The position numbers were made by a program, and so were the translations under genes. From the NCBI RefSeq assembly GCF_964204645.1, contig NC_134031.1, positions 6,989,001 through 7,053,000 of the forward strand: DNA of 64,000 nucleotides. Direction: 5' to 3'. The notes below the pieces were generated by a model. The model had not been told where the DNA came from, made no database searches, and worked only from the letters and a program-made list of their open reading frames with translations. This DNA comes from Tubulanus polymorphus. Its lineage: Eukaryota > Nemertea > Palaeonemertea > Tubulaniformes > Tubulanidae. Position 1 is the stretch's first letter. Every line of letters begins with the position of its first letter. Shown in pieces: positions 12,901 through 23,333 of this stretch.

Positions 12901-15900
12901 GCATCAATCAATTCAAATAAAATCGGTATTAGAGGCTGTTAGAGTTACTAATCCTCCATTTATGAGTAAAAATTGGAACTAAGTTGAGGCAGACAAGCCT
13001 ATAGTACGGCTACACACCAGCGGTGCAATGGCTCACCACACCAGCGGTGCAATGGCTCACCACACCAGCAATTGTAGTAAATGAATATATTTGCGACGTA
13101 AATATACGTCGCGCATGGTAGCAAAGAGGTTAATAAAAATCTAAACTTGAACTAGAGTTGAAATGAGTTAATTTATGCCAAAGAATATTTCCATTATTTA
13201 ATCTATTCAAACATCGATAACGGTAGTTTAATTGTTATTATATTCGGTAGGTCGAGCGAAAACAATAATAAACCGTTGGATAAGAAATCGCGGGGACCGT
13301 CGCAACCGAGTCCGCTGGCGAACTCGCACCCGGTTGAGAAAAACAAACTGTTAACTTCGTCGTCGCAGCCGCCCGAGAAAAAACCGCGACCTACGCTGCC
13401 GGGACCGATAGTCGCGACGCCGTCTACGGCGCTCTCGGAAAAATCGCCGACGTCACCCGCTGGCGACGGGAAATTGAGACCGGGCGTTAATAAACAGCAT
13501 CGAGGTAAGTACTCGTTGATTTCGATGGATAGATTATTTCTATAATTTCAATTTCAATTTATCAAAAATCCAAAGTATAAGTAATGAAGAAAAACAACAA
13601 TAACAACAAACAGACAAAAAACAAAAAAGATGTGCACTAAAAGTAAAAAAATAAAAGGAGAGAGAGAAGTAATACAATGTCTAACATCTACATGACATTG
13701 ATTTTGGTGGTCGCAAGGTGCAAATAATGGTGTGTAACGTAGTCGGTTATTTCATAGGAATATTAATAATAATGATTGATAATAATAATGATGATGATAA
13801 TTTATTCAGCCTAAAATCCATTTAAAATATGCGCATTGGCTCTACATGACATATAAAATGAGAAGATAGAAACAGAGAAAACTAAAACGAGTTTAATTAA
13901 AAGCTTTGATGGGTTTTGAGCTAAGATTTAAAAACATTGATTGAAGGACTAGATTTAATTGGACTAGGTAAAGTATTCCAGAGCACCGGGGCAGAGTACG
14001 CGAAGGCTTTAATATTACTTAAGATTCCTTGAAAAGTATGCTAAGTTTCCTCCCCGGAAATAGTTTCGATGAGCTCAAAAATCCTCCCTAAAGTTGTTGA
14101 ATGACGCTTCAATTAGTTCTACTAGGCTACCAAGAAGATTTTTTCAAACGAATGTTTCTTTACCGTATTTAGTGCAAGAAAGTTCCGGATTTATGGACGC
14201 GCTGATGGCTCCGGCGGTTCACATGCCTCGTATTAAAAAGAAGAAACCGACCACGCCGACGAATAAAGCTACGTCGCCTACCGGGACGAAACCTGGAGAT
14301 TCGATGGAACGTCCATCTCCACTTGTCCAACAGCCTCAGCCTAAATTCCCTTCAGTAAGTACATCAGATTCATTGGACTGCTTTTGATAAAGTAAATGGC
14401 TTTCGCTTTTGCTTGTGGATCGAGGACCTGATACACCAGCTATCCCATTAGATGACACCACTGAAGTGCCTCAGAAATCAGCTAATTTTCAATTAACTTT
14501 GATCGAGATTTTTAGTCCCTTTTATGTGTGAGAATATTCAGTCAAGTCATTGAATTTTCGAGAAAATTATGCACAGATTTCAATTGAGTTATTAAAGATA
14601 AATACTACTAGCATTGATGTCGTATGTAAAATGGTGAACCTGGTGGATCCTCTCCTCAATAGCATCCCTGCTGGGTACCCTCATCAACAATGAATTGCTG
14701 GGGCCATATTGATGATACGAAAATGTGAAAAAAATTAAAAAAACTATGGAAATGTGTCAGAAATTCAAGAAAAGTGTTTCGAAGATGTTTCGATTCCCCT
14801 TTTTCGTCATATACTGAGAAGCTCAGAAGTAATGCTCAGCTGTCACCATTTTAAAGCTTAAGAGGCTTACTATGTCCATATCATGATCAGAAACCATTTA
14901 CTGTATGTTATTGTCTTGACAATGAAATGTGAAATATTCTTACATTTTGCTATGAAAAAGATGTGAAAAAAGCCAATTGTAAGGATAAAAAGAAATTTGA
15001 AAGATCGAAATTTCGAAGTTCATCAATCGCGGACCCCTGGGGAACATGAGTTTAAATGAAACTGAGCCCCTTCCAATTTGTGCTTATTCACATCGGAAGA
15101 TTCTGGATCCGGTTCCTGACCTATGTTTTAAGCATATTGACCCTTCCTTGCAGTATTACAAAGATACGCTGGAAACGAGCGACGATTCGAAAGAAAAAAC
15201 GGATGAGGAAACGAAAAACGGCGCCGAGAAGGAAAGGACTCCGACACCATCGGATAATTCTCAAGGAGGTAGATGAATGTTCTGTAATCTAGTAGTGGTT
15301 TAAATTAGGTTAAATCATATTGAAGTAATTGAAAACAGTTGTAAGGCAGGCTGCATGCTATATACAGAGCTGCCAACTATTCCTGATTTTCACTATTTTG
15401 TTACGAGAAATACTGATTCGATTTGTTTGATCCGTATGGAAATATGAAAGAACATTTTCTTTCACAATTCAATAAAATGTTACTGGAAAAAATTCAATTC
15501 ATTACTGATAACCGTTTTTAGTGGGTGGCAGCCCTGTATCAGAACACGGAGAAAGTTCTTTTACCAGGGAAACACAGGGAATTTGGAAGTCGATGGATTG
15601 TTGCCAGTAATCCCGATGGATTTCATCGGTGCCAAATGATTTGAATTAAGCGCGTGTGACTTAACGTAGATGATATGAAATGACCACTGCTTGTACATTA
15701 TAGGCGATGGTGCTGAAACTTCTACGAACGGCAAGAAAAAAAAGAAAGTGACCTGGGTGCAGGAATCCGAATTAAGGACGTTTCACTACTTCGAAATGGA
15801 TAACGAGGAACGAGGTAAGCTTCCGTCGATCAGTAGAAGTCATAGAAAAATTCTTCTACATAGAAAAATCTTTTCATTCATTTGCATGACTGACGTAAAT

Positions 15901-18900
15901 TAAAATTCCACAAAAAAAATCATACGCAAAGTACATACGCAAAATTTTGCTTATTTTGGGCCCCCAACATTTGTACATTCAGCGTATTCTCCATGTGCTG
16001 GAATTTTAAAGGGACTGCATTCACGTCGTGGCTGCCGAAGTAGCAAGGCTTTCAATCCCTCCAAAAAATACCGGAAATTAAACTTAATTTTGGTGCAATC
16101 TTCTTTTTGTCACATTGCTCAATAATATATTTCAAAGCAATCATCATTATATCAAAAGCCACTCTAGCAGGGGCAGCAGAGATATGGCTGCATTTCTGAG
16201 GGGTGAAAACCTGCCCCTCTAAAACCTGTTGTGGAGAACACATGCAATTTCAGGCATATGTATGAACATCATATGGGCAAGAAGCTAATATTTTGGGACT
16301 CCGCAATGTGTATGTCTCGCTGACTTATTTCCGCGTACCGGTACCTGGAATTTAGTTAAGTTTTTTTCATCGACAGTGAATGTCAATCGCATTCGAGATT
16401 TCGCCGAGTTGAAGAAGGCCGAGATGATGGAAGGACGACAGCACGTTCAACAGCACAAACGAATGCACAATCCGAATGACAAAATGTGCGAGAAAATGTC
16501 GTGGTACCGACCCATATTGATCAGTATTCCGTTTAAAACCGTCGAGACCGGTCACATGAGCAAAGAACGCGAAATACAGCGCCAGCGGGAACGCGGTGTT
16601 CTTCAAGCTATTTACTTCGGCAGGGATATGTAAGTATTTACGATTTTACCTTCAATCGGCGTTAGAGCTCAGTTTATTGATAAAAAATTTTACGATAGAG
16701 GTCTTGCTCCATGGTCAAATAGTTATTTTAAGATTAGAACATGAAAACAGGGGCCAGATTTTAATACAGGGGCCACTTGCTCAAAGGTTGGTTAAAGATA
16801 ACCAGTGGATAAATACCACAGTAACAATGAAACTTTAATCGTCACTATGTCAACTATCCACTGGTTAACTCTAACCATCTTTTGATCAACTGGCCCCTGG
16901 CCTATGCCAAGCTTTTTTCAGGGGCAGTTCTATTTCAAGAAAAAGGCACTTTATCTAATTTTCGAAAAAATTTGGACCCATATTTGTTGACACTGACTTT
17001 TTGAAGGGCACTTGTAGGGGGTTCGTTTGCTACCCCGAACCCCCCCTCGGTACGGGCTTGATTGAATACATCGATAATTGAATTGATTCAACTGGCAACC
17101 AGTCTAACCCCGATATATTGGTGACGTTGTGCACGTCCTCTCAAAAATAATGACATTTCGAGTAAATCGCAATACTATTCACTGGTCATGTCATTCGCTG
17201 TTTCGTAACGACATCGAACAAATGGACTGCTATATATACTGCCATATACAGTGTATCCCAGAAAATGGTTGCTCCGAAATGATTGAATATTTATAAGTTA
17301 ATCTAAATAAATAAATAAAGTTTTGGTCTGGGTTAGTTTTCAGTAGGATGTATTCTTTACATATTAAGGATATTGGGTCATGTTGACCACGGTTGGCTGG
17401 TTTTCAAACACTAATTATGAAGCGACCTATTTAACTTCAAAACCAAAATTGATAAAATAAGGCCGTTCTACGTGACCCATTAGCCTTGACCTGTAAAGAA
17501 TTCATCCTACTAGATCGCAAAAATTTATTTACTAATATAGATAAACTGATGAATATTCAATCATTTCGGAGGAACCATTTTCTGGGGCACACTGTATAGA
17601 GTAGACAGATATGTCTCCAGATATGTACTGATCTCATACGAGATGCTTGATTCTAGGCTACGAGTAGATTCTCAGTTTGCACTCGATTTAGCGTACTGGG
17701 ATCGTCACTTAAGAGATATATGTCCTGGGTCCTGATTTGTGGGTGACTTGATTTTACATGAAACGATTTAATACGATTATTTCGATGAATATATTCGCTT
17801 ATTTTTTTGTAAAGGGTACCGGATTCTGCTGCTGAACCAGATCCCGAACTGACGGCCGAAACCACCGAAGCGAAAGTCATTCCCCTCGACGATGTAAGTA
17901 GATGTTTACGATAAGTTCTTACCAATGATCTGAAAAAACAAGAATGAAAATATATATATTTTCAGCAATTGTCGATGATCAGAATAATCTTATTTAAAAA
18001 AATTCAAGTTTTTTGATGGCTGTACAGACCAGTAAATGCTAAGCTTAAACAACTGTTCTTAAACTCAACTGATTAATACCCTAGTGCTGGAGATAATTTA
18101 GAATTTTTTGAAAAATTCCACCCTTAGTGTGTTGAATAACCGGAATATCACTATAGTGCTTCTACACCACGATGCGGTGTATCGTTACTAATATTTCACT
18201 ATGTTTGACAGGTGCTGCCATCTTTCAATAGAGATAAAAACTAATTTCTAATTACATCAATACACCGCAGTGTGATGTACTAGCAAAATCCGACACCGAT
18301 TTATACATCTCACTGAAAGGGTTAAATCTCATCAACTTAATCTGAACAATTATTTTTTTGTTGTAGGACGGTGTTTACGAAACGAGTTACGACACGACCG
18401 GTGAGTCGGCAGACGGATACGATCCCACGAAACCCGACACCGGATATTCTAGCAGCGCTGCGGACATCGCCGCCACCTCAGCCGGAGCGATGCCGATACT
18501 ACCGCCCGCGCTGGCCGGATTACTGGGATCTATATCGACGACGAGCAGCAATAAATCCGACGCTTTACTAACGGAGACTCAGTCGACCGGTGGGCAAGGC
18601 GACCAACCGAAAGGACTTTCGTTGCCGCCAAATATCGCCAGTTTAGTGGCGAGTTTAGCGTCGGCCACGAAACAACAGAACTCCGCTGAAACGACCGCGA
18701 AAACGACGGCCGATGAGAAATCAGCCGAAAGTCAGAACCTCGCTCAAAATAATCCTTTCAGCAGCGTACAAGGTCTCATTAACACACTGATGGTAAGTCG
18801 AAATGATAGTAATGTATGGTTCTCGTTATTTTTCTGAGCGTTAGTCTGCTGCTGCTGTTGAAAATTATGCTTTCTTTTGAATCTCAAAGTCGCTATTCAT

Positions 18901-21900
18901 GCACGAAAAGTGCATCTAAGTAAAGTTTGGATCCAAAAAATGTGATGATATATGAGACAAAAAAATTGAAGGGTTTCCTTCAGAAAGTTTAGTGGCCTTC
19001 TTAAGAAAAAAATGTTAATTTGGTATCAATAATGTGTCATCAGTAGAGCGCTTGAAGCTTCAGATGTACTATAAGTCTCTTTAATCTGCTTTAATTATCG
19101 ATACAACTGTTACTTATGTTACTTATGTACATGATGTTAATTTTCCGTTATATACCACCTATATTGATGTGACTGTTCCATCGGATTTTTTCAACAATAC
19201 AAAAACGTTGGAATTTAGTGTATCAGAGTTGCCACTTCTCCGGATTACTCCGGAATTCCGGATTTAAAAAAAAAAACAATTTCATTTCTGGATTTTCGGG
19301 AGAAGTCAAATAACCACAAAAGAAAACATAGCGAAAAAGATAAAAATCAATTCGGGATTTGACCCTAAACATCAAAACGTGACGGCTCCGTAGAGGGTTC
19401 GAAAAAGCCGTATTGTGCTGCCACGTAGTGGCAACAACCCCGCAGTACACGATTTAACCAAGATGACGCGACGATAGAAATCGACTGACGCTTCGTTTGT
19501 TTTTGGCTCTGGTTTATATATGAGGTGTATTTGACGGAACCAATCGCTATTTGAAAAAATGATCTATAGGCGGTAATGAAAGTGAGGCCTACAACGCGTA
19601 TTGCGCCAGAACGCATCTCCTGGCGTTCTAATTTCAAAAATTTTCTGGGGGAGGGCCCCTAGACCCCCCCGACTTATTTTCCGGATTTTTAGCTTCACAT
19701 AAGTGGCAACTCTGGTGTATGCAGGGATTTTTGCCTATGCGCACATTTAATGTCATTCAGTCAGGGTTCTTCATATGCTAGGGTTTTAGTTTTCATTCAT
19801 TAGTGAAACATCGTGGCTGCCATGCGTCGAAGATGCAAAGCTTTTCGTAGGCGGATTTGGCTAACCAAAAATATTTGCAAAAATAAAAGCTTTATTATGG
19901 TGCTTTCTGTTTTTCTGTCAAACTCTTTCAAAGCAATTATTGTCGACACATTGAACTCATGTCTAGAGGGCAACAGATTTTCTAACGGGGATAGATTATT
20001 TCCAAAAAAGTTGGGCGAAAAAATGACAGGGATATTCACCCCTCTAAAAGCTCTAGTGGCGATCACTGGTTTTCAAACTAAGCGCTGATTAGACAGTTCC
20101 CCATACAGTTAAGAGATAAGCCTATTCTTTCTATAAACTTTCTTCCTCGACACTGCCAGAAAATTGATTGTTCCGTTGATTTCAGGACTTACTGTCTCAA
20201 ACAATTGTATCCAACAATTACGTTGTGTAAGAATTAAACTTTTTGATTATGTAATTAGATATGCATTTGTTTAAATGGGGAACCCGCAAAACCAGCTATC
20301 CCACCAGATGGCGTGATGAGCAGTAGGTCGTCCATTATCAAAATTAGTTCACTTTCGATGATTTTTGAACTGAATTTTTAGACTGCGGCATCCATACATT
20401 ATCACAGCACCCACCAAATATACAATACTTTCATTCTTCTACTTGGATATCAGTGTAGTTCTCATGAATAACTGATTCATTTAAGAGAAAAGTTAATTCG
20501 GTTTTAATTGAAATGTAGAAGATATCGAAATCGGAAGACCAACTATCTACACGCGAACCTGCAGATCCGCGCCTGCCATACGTGAAATCGGCGATTGCCA
20601 CATTAACCCATTCTGCTGTGTAGATTCCGCTTAGTGATGTTTTGTATTCGTGTTTCGTTTTTCTGTATTAATACTAATTTTGCCGTCAACAGGAACAGAA
20701 TCCCAATACAGGAAGTATGTCTCCGCCGGATCCTAACAATCCTGAGCAGTTAGCTGAAAAGTTGAAGACGTTACTAGAACCATTCAAACACCAGTTACAA
20801 GGTAAATGTCGCTTTCATTAGCTATTGATGGTCTTCACATCTAGATAGATACAGTAGACTCCGCTCTCACGGTGGCCACTGACCTGTAAAACCTGGAAAA
20901 ACTAAGGGAATCAGAAAAATCCTGGAAAATTCATGGGGTATTCAACAAATTTTGCAAAAGCATAGAAAACTCGTGGAATTTGGATTGACCAGGTGTTTAT
21001 CTATCAATAAGTGGTTCATAGAATACGGATAAATTATAACATTTTAGACCAAGATATTGCTCTGATTCACTTGGGGAATTTTGTGTTTTACAATCACATG
21101 GAAAATTCAGAGAAAACTCCTAGGGGGATTTGTAAATAGGCGGAAATTGGGACTGCATTAGGACTTGATACACTTATACAAGGTTTTTCGAAATAGATTT
21201 TAACAACATTCTCAGACTTGAACGTTTCATTGAGTAGACTGAGTAGCGAGTCTACCTACCATATTGTGAAATTTTGCTCCAACGTTTTAAAGTTTTCTTT
21301 CTAATTGTACATTAATTAATTTGATTTGATCATTATAGAAAATATGATGCTGCCGCCACCACCTCCTGGAATGATGATACCGCCCCCTGGTGAAGGAATG
21401 ATGCGACCGCCACCGCCTAGTATGTTCCCGCCGCCATTCGGAATGCCTCCGCCCCCGTTCGGACCGGGACGTCCACCGATGCCGCATATGAATATGAATT
21501 TTGGTCCTCACGGTAAGATTTTGGTTGATGGGTGTAATATTTTAACGCAAAAAGATATGAATTAATCTATTAAAAGAACCAACAATAATCTTAATTTTAT
21601 GAAATAAAGAAAATGAATTTTTATGTACAAAATGTCTATAGGCACGCACCATTTCATCTGCATGTCAGGTGATTCAGATTATATTAGGACAAATATCCAC
21701 CAGCCTGGACAATGAATAGCCTTCTGAGTTATGAACCCTTTCCCTTGAGTTCATTGACCCTTTCACTACTGACAGTTGCACCCTACATTGCTGGAGAAAA
21801 TGTGAAAAAATAGGGAAATTCGGCCTATGCAGTGCAGTATAGTGTAAATAGCTGATTTTTTGCTGTATTGCATCTACCTCGCAGTGCAGTGTATCCTTAG

Positions 21901-23333
21901 TTATGATATATTACTGTATCCTTTTCCTTTATCCGATCCATTCCCCCGGCAGGGTTTCAAACCTGATGGCATTGCTAGAGTCAGCCACGGCACAAACCCT
22001 GCCACACAAGACTGGGTGCGCAGGTTTACCGCAAGAAAACTTGCAGCACCTATCAGAGGTATATTAATGCCGAGCCAAATTTCATGGATAGACTATAAAT
22101 GGAAAACCTAGGAAAAAAAACGAGATATCGGATCGGCTAATAATGAAATCATCTGAGCTGCCATCTTTCAATATAAATCGGAACTAATAAACTGGCAACC
22201 TAGTAAATAGCCTTCCGTTAGGATTGCAAGAACATTACGATAATGATTACATGGATAAAGTACAACGCATAGCCGGTATACACAGTGAATGTAAGGGTTA
22301 ATGACTGATTTCTTATCATCTGTAAACATCCATAACATTGATTGATATTTTGAAAGGGGTCATTGTGTATAAAGTGGAATAGTTGGCACGGTTTAGAATA
22401 TATATTTCATCATTGATTCGTGTGGGACAAATTTTGATAAGGTTTCCAATTCAAATTGTTAATGACAAGAATGCAGATTTATTGAGCGTCCCTACGACTC
22501 CTTCCTTCGACTCCTTCCTTCCTTAAAGAAACTTCTTATTGATTGAAAACACTTTTATAAAGATGCCTGAAATTCCTTTGATATGAGCAAAATTTACAAA
22601 ACTTCATTAAAACTCCTTCAATTTTGAGGAAAAGGCAATTGGAAATGTTTGTCTAGTTTGCAATTGCGCAGTAGACACCGTCTAAATCAGTTAAGTTGGG
22701 ACCAGGATTTTTTTTACCCAATTAGACGGCTAACAAATTAGGAACCGAGTTCAGGAATTGTTTGTGATGAAAATTTGCTTACAAAATCGCCAAAGTTCCA
22801 AAGTAATGGTTTACCGAGACAAACAATAATGATTTAGGAGGAGTATTTGGGATGAAAGTGATTTTCCGAAATTTGAAATTTCCTCCTTTTAAACTTGATG
22901 AAAACTATATCCAGTAACGACGGATTTATTATTATTTGTCGACAAAATGAGCTCAAAAACATGCGTGAATGATTTTATCATTGTAGGTAACCGAGGCAGA
23001 GGCGTCGGAGGTCGAGGTCGCGGTGGCCCGCCGCGTATGAACGGGCCGCGATTCAACGGACCGATCCGCGGAATGCTGAATCGAGGTCGCGATGATCGAG
23101 GCGGTTACAGAGGACGAGGTACGAACGAAAAAATTCCCGAATTTAAAAAGAAATTTAAAAAAATTTTTTTTAATGATTATTTTTCGATATTTGATAGCTT
23201 TTTATCATCACTCGCAACTATCTAAACACTTCGTCGATGATGTATTTTTTCAGGGAGGTCGATATGTCATCATTTTCGTTCGGGGAACTGTATGAAAGGC
23301 TCGGCTTGTGCATTCCGTCACGATAGGTCGTAA
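6974..23333 (+). CDS. PPP1R10: PNUTS, protein phosphatase 1 nuclear targeting subunit
   Basis: Coding exons: 6974-7071, 7180-7266, 7721-7905, 8557-8622, 8917-9309, 12037-12157, 13251-13504, 14173-14354, 15154-15268, 15704-15814, 16377-16629, 17815-17893, 18367-18792, 20693-20801, 21339-21512, 22987-23118, 23254-23333. All have GT/AG borders and compatible phases and give 954 residues; human PNUTS is about 940. Visible in order: start PIDPYNLL; TFIIS N-terminal-type helical region (about 30-145); Lys/Ser-rich linker ending FRSTG; the PP1-docking RVxF motif as KVTW (515-518) followed by WVQESELR..YFEM; YFGRDMVPDS; Pro/Met-rich stretch (exon 21339); RG repeats (exon 22987); and a CCCH finger C933-x7-C941-x5-C947-x3-H951. 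PNUTS scaffolds PP1 with WDR82 and TOX4 on chromatin and acts in transcription termination by promoting dephosphorylation of RNA polymerase II-associated factors. The first exon is not located, so the N-terminus is incomplete. Confidence 0.95.
7290..7504. repeat. Intronic repeat family M, copy 1
   Basis: It starts GGGTGGCCACTGACC and contains AAACTCTGGGAATTTGGA and a reversed end. Two more copies lie in other PNUTS introns (12580-12841 and 20871-21150). It is a non-coding element, probably a MITE with GGGTGGC termini (compare AAGCCACCCTG at 12831). Confidence 0.6.
9387..9699. mobile_element. piggyBac-like MITE family B, copy 1 (PNUTS intron)
   Basis: The element lies between two TTAA tetranucleotides (9387-9390 and 9696-9699). 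It opens CCTCTTCGCTACC and closes with the inverse GGTAGTGAAGAGG. TTAA target duplication with C-rich termini is the hallmark of the piggyBac superfamily. It holds no transposase. A second copy, inverted relative to this one, is at 12843-13133. Confidence 0.75.
11636..11931. mobile_element. piggyBac-like MITE family C, copy 1, with an internal perfect palindrome
   Basis: It is bounded by TTAA at 11636-11639 and 11928-11931. The left terminus is ACCCTTTCAGTGCTTGG; the right is more decayed. Related copies are at 18073-18325 and 21754-22301. The interior holds a perfect 41-bp palindrome at 11720-11760 centred on GGGGTGACCCC, with arms reading CCAAGCACTGG, a sequence related to the left terminus. 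Confidence 0.65.
12393..12576. mobile_element. MITE family D, copy 2 (PNUTS intron)
   Basis: It begins TAGAGGTCTTGCACGTGA and ends TGCTGCAAGACCTCT, with GCCAACCAGTGCTG on the left and its inverse (GCCAACCAGTATGGCG read towards the right) inside. It belongs to a head-to-tail cluster of three different MITEs in this intron (12393-13133). Confidence 0.7.
12580..12841. repeat. Intronic repeat family M, copy 2
   Basis: Matches copies at 7290 and 20871: AATTCAGGGAATCAGAAAAA, then a central CTTTATCAATACGTG region and an end reading GTGGAAAGCCACCCTG. It abuts family D on the left and family B on the right. Confidence 0.6.
12843..13133. mobile_element. piggyBac-like MITE family B, copy 2 (inverted)
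   Basis: TTAA flanks are at 12843-12846 and 13130-13133, with termini CCTCTTCACTACC and GGTAGCAAAGAGG. It is the reverse complement of the copy at 9387-9699 along almost its whole length. It also carries a 24-bp internal tandem duplication (CCAGCGGTGCAATGGCTCAC repeated). Confidence 0.75.
15365..15536. mobile_element. hAT-like MITE in a PNUTS intron
   Basis: A 172-bp segment with inverted ends CAGAGCTGCCAACT and, read from the right, CAGGGCTGCCACCC. CAGRG-type termini are typical of hAT elements. The flanking duplication is not clear, so the boundaries are approximate. Confidence 0.5.
16769..16898. mobile_element. MITE family E, copy 1
   Basis: A 130-bp hairpin element: GGGGCCACTTGCTCAAAGG on the left and, inverted on the right, TTTTGATCAACTGGCCCC. 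Both halves contain related GTTGGTTAAAGATAACC / GGTTAACTCTAACCATC segments. A second copy is at 63427-63554. Confidence 0.75.
17249..17594. mobile_element. mariner-like MITE family F, copy 1
   Basis: A 346-bp element with long inverted termini: CAGTGTATCCCAGAAAATGG at the left and, inverted at the right, CAGTGTGCCCCAGAAAATGG. TA lies on both sides (17247-17248, 17595-17596). No transposase frame remains. A second copy, missing one end and inverted, is at 37500-37735. Confidence 0.8.
18073..18325. mobile_element. piggyBac-like MITE family C, copy 2
   Basis: The right terminus CACTGAAAGGGTTAA is well preserved; the left (TTAATACCCTAGTGCTGG) is decayed. It shares TGGAGATAATTT..GAAAAATTCCACCC and ACATCAATACACCGC with the copy at 11636. 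Confidence 0.65.
19224..19714. mobile_element. hAT-like non-autonomous element (PNUTS intron)
   Basis: A 491-bp element with perfect 14-bp inverted termini CAGAGTTGCCACTT, flanked directly by the 6-bp repeat GTGTAT (19218-19223 and 19715-19720). Terminal sequence and short target duplication suggest hAT or a relative, although hAT usually duplicates 8 bp. Further in, TCCGGATT repeats occur near both ends. No transposase is encoded. Confidence 0.75.
20871..21150. repeat. Intronic repeat family M, copy 3
   Basis: GGTGGCCACTGACCTG followed by the family core, including CACTTGGGGAATTTTGTG. Immediately before it (20852-20868) is a stub of a pogo-type terminus, CAGTAGACTCCGCTCTC. Confidence 0.55.
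21754..22301. mobile_element. piggyBac-like MITE family C, copy 3, split by family G
   Basis: It starts at a TTGA (mutated TTAA) with CCCTTTCACTACTGAC and ends AAGGGTTAA at 22298-22301. At about 21925-22130 it is interrupted by the palindromic family G repeat, whose outer edges read ATCCGATCC and GGATCGG. This is another nested insertion. Confidence 0.6.
22488..22925. repeat. Repeat family L, copy 1
   Basis: About 435 bp, recognised by CTACGACTCCTTCCTTC at the start, CAATTTTGAGGAAAAGGCAA, GGTTTACCGAGACAAACA, and a TATATCCAG end. Two more copies in the same orientation lie in the photolyase introns (50057-50515, 51468-51880), where the ends look like CAGAGT..CTACGA inverted termini. Confidence 0.65.

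Noticed and set aside
21287-21511. Minus-strand frame rich in His and Arg
   Set aside because: It is the antisense of the Pro/Met-rich PNUTS exon at 21339-21512.
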